Source of the DNA: a virus
Reading direction: 5' to 3' (one strand)
Virus record (IMG/VR): IMGVR_UViG_3300032213_001715
Coordinates: 1 to 51,767 of that record
Length of the DNA stretch: 51,767 bases
Shown: positions 51,422 to 51,767 of the stretch, piece by piece
How positions within the stretch are numbered: position 1 is the stretch's first letter
How the letters are laid out: every line of letters begins with the position of its first letter
Notes under the pieces: generated by a model
Seen by the model: only the letters and a program-made list of their open reading frames with translations
Told to the model about the DNA's origin: nothing
Databases searched by the model: none
Made by a program: the position numbers and the translations under genes

Positions 51422-51767
51422 TTATGCTATTTCGTAACTTCCGTTCCAAATAAATCTATCACTTGTTGCCCAAGTAAATGGTCCAGTTGCATTTACATCA
51501 CCAGCAGTTCCAGCTACATTTTGATATTGTATAGGAGCTTTGTGATTAAATCCTGCTCTTGCTCCTGCCATTGTAGCGTTGTACCAATTAGAACCATTAT
51601 CTAATAAAGTTACTGTCATTAAGATAGCATCTGCGTGCGATGCCGTAAATGGCATTGATACATACCACTCCCCAGTACCAAATGTTGTTGTACTACCCAT
51701 AGCAATATTACCTCTTACGAAACAAGTCTTACCAATTACTTTGTAGTAACCTTCTATTGTTCCATTA
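51422..51767 (-). CDS. tail fibre receptor-type domain, 5' part cut by window edge
   Basis: The frame is open to the window edge (NGTIEGYYKVIGKTCFVRGN precedes the first internal Met), so the true start is outside. The internal ATG at 51700 is not a likely start. Visible sequence is the end of a beta-rich domain: GTGEWYVSMPFTASHADAIL, TLLDNGSNWYNATMAGARAG, WATSDRFIWNGSYEIA. Such domains occur at the C-terminal ends of phage tail fibres, where host binding takes place. Confidence 0.7.
   Translation of the reverse strand, partial: NGTIEGYYKVIGKTCFVRGNIAMGSTTTFGTGEWYVSMPFTASHADAILMTVTLLDNGSNWYNATMAGARAGFNHKAPIQYQNVAGTAGDVNATGPFTWATSDRFIWNGSYEIA

Noticed and set aside
51698-51700. ATG at 51700 as the start of the last fibre gene
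   Set aside because: The frame stays open upstream to the window edge with fibre-like sequence (EGYYKVIGKTCFVRGN), so the gene is truncated by the window rather than starting here.
1-51767. tRNA genes, CRISPR arrays, insertion sequences, integrase or attachment sites
   Set aside because: No cloverleaf-like segment, regularly spaced repeats, transposase or integrase was seen. The longest gaps (124 and 129 bases) hold only promoters or AT-rich inverted repeats.

Overview
The window is a gene-dense, AT-rich stretch of a tailed, contractile (T4-like) bacteriophage genome. Every gene I can support lies on the minus strand, so transcription runs from high to low coordinates. The T4-type replication set (sliding clamp, clamp loader, family B polymerase, DnaB-like helicase, UvsX, gp32-like SSB, 5' nuclease, class I ribonucleotide reductase) sits beside a T4-type tail set (sheath, tube, gp26-like protein, tape measure, baseplate, fibres). 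The host is probably a Bacteroidota bacterium. Seven promoters fit (T)TTGG-N19-TA(T)(A/C)TTT(G/A), the Bacteroidota -33/-7 architecture, and start codons are preceded by A/T-rich leaders without Shine-Dalgarno sequences. Capsid, portal, terminase, primase and clamp-loader small-subunit genes are not recognisable here and presumably lie outside.

Layout, in transcription order. (1) 51.8-36.1 kb: tail-fibre and adhesin genes, namely a partial distal fibre protein, a lectin-like protein, an 890-aa fibre, a small virion protein, and a 2879-aa fibre ending in an S74 self-cleaving chaperone. These are followed by a glycosyltransferase, a virion-like protein interrupted by a Hint (intein-like) domain, and two small proteins. 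(2) 36.0-24.5 kb: tail sheath, tail tube, gp26-like protein plus a 69-aa partner, tape measure and baseplate genes. (3) 24.4-15.4 kb, accessory: a PhyH-like oxygenase lacking the usual metal-ligand Asp, a very small family A DNA polymerase, a 1724-aa multidomain protein with a ParB-like domain and three copies of a Gly/Tyr-rich motif, an Nmad1/DUF1599 protein, a 57-aa protein and a YbaN-type membrane protein. (4) 15.3-1.9 kb: SSB, UvsX, 5' nuclease, helicase, NrdB, NrdA, thioredoxin, a glycosyltransferase, family B polymerase, clamp, clamp loader. (5) 1.9 kb to the edge: a small membrane protein, a fold-type-II PLP enzyme and a partial SAM methyltransferase.

Regulation can be partly read from the sequence. 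Host-type promoters occur only in the replication and accessory half (3.6-24.5 kb). A second motif, ATATTTATA on the coding strand, precedes structural genes and looks like a late promoter. It is the reverse complement of the T4 late box TATAAATA. gp32, the 97-aa gene and PhyH carry both signals. Two strong hairpin terminators separate late units around the tube/gp26/tape-measure region. No gene-free stretch exceeds 130 bases.

The most unusual elements are the second (family A) polymerase with a His at the steric-gate position, the PhyH protein with HxN in place of HxD, the Hint domain with Lys after the terminal Asn, the 1724-aa multidomain protein, a T7 run at the gp26/69-aa junction that would allow a +1/-2 frameshift fusion, and the PLP-enzyme/methyltransferase pair.
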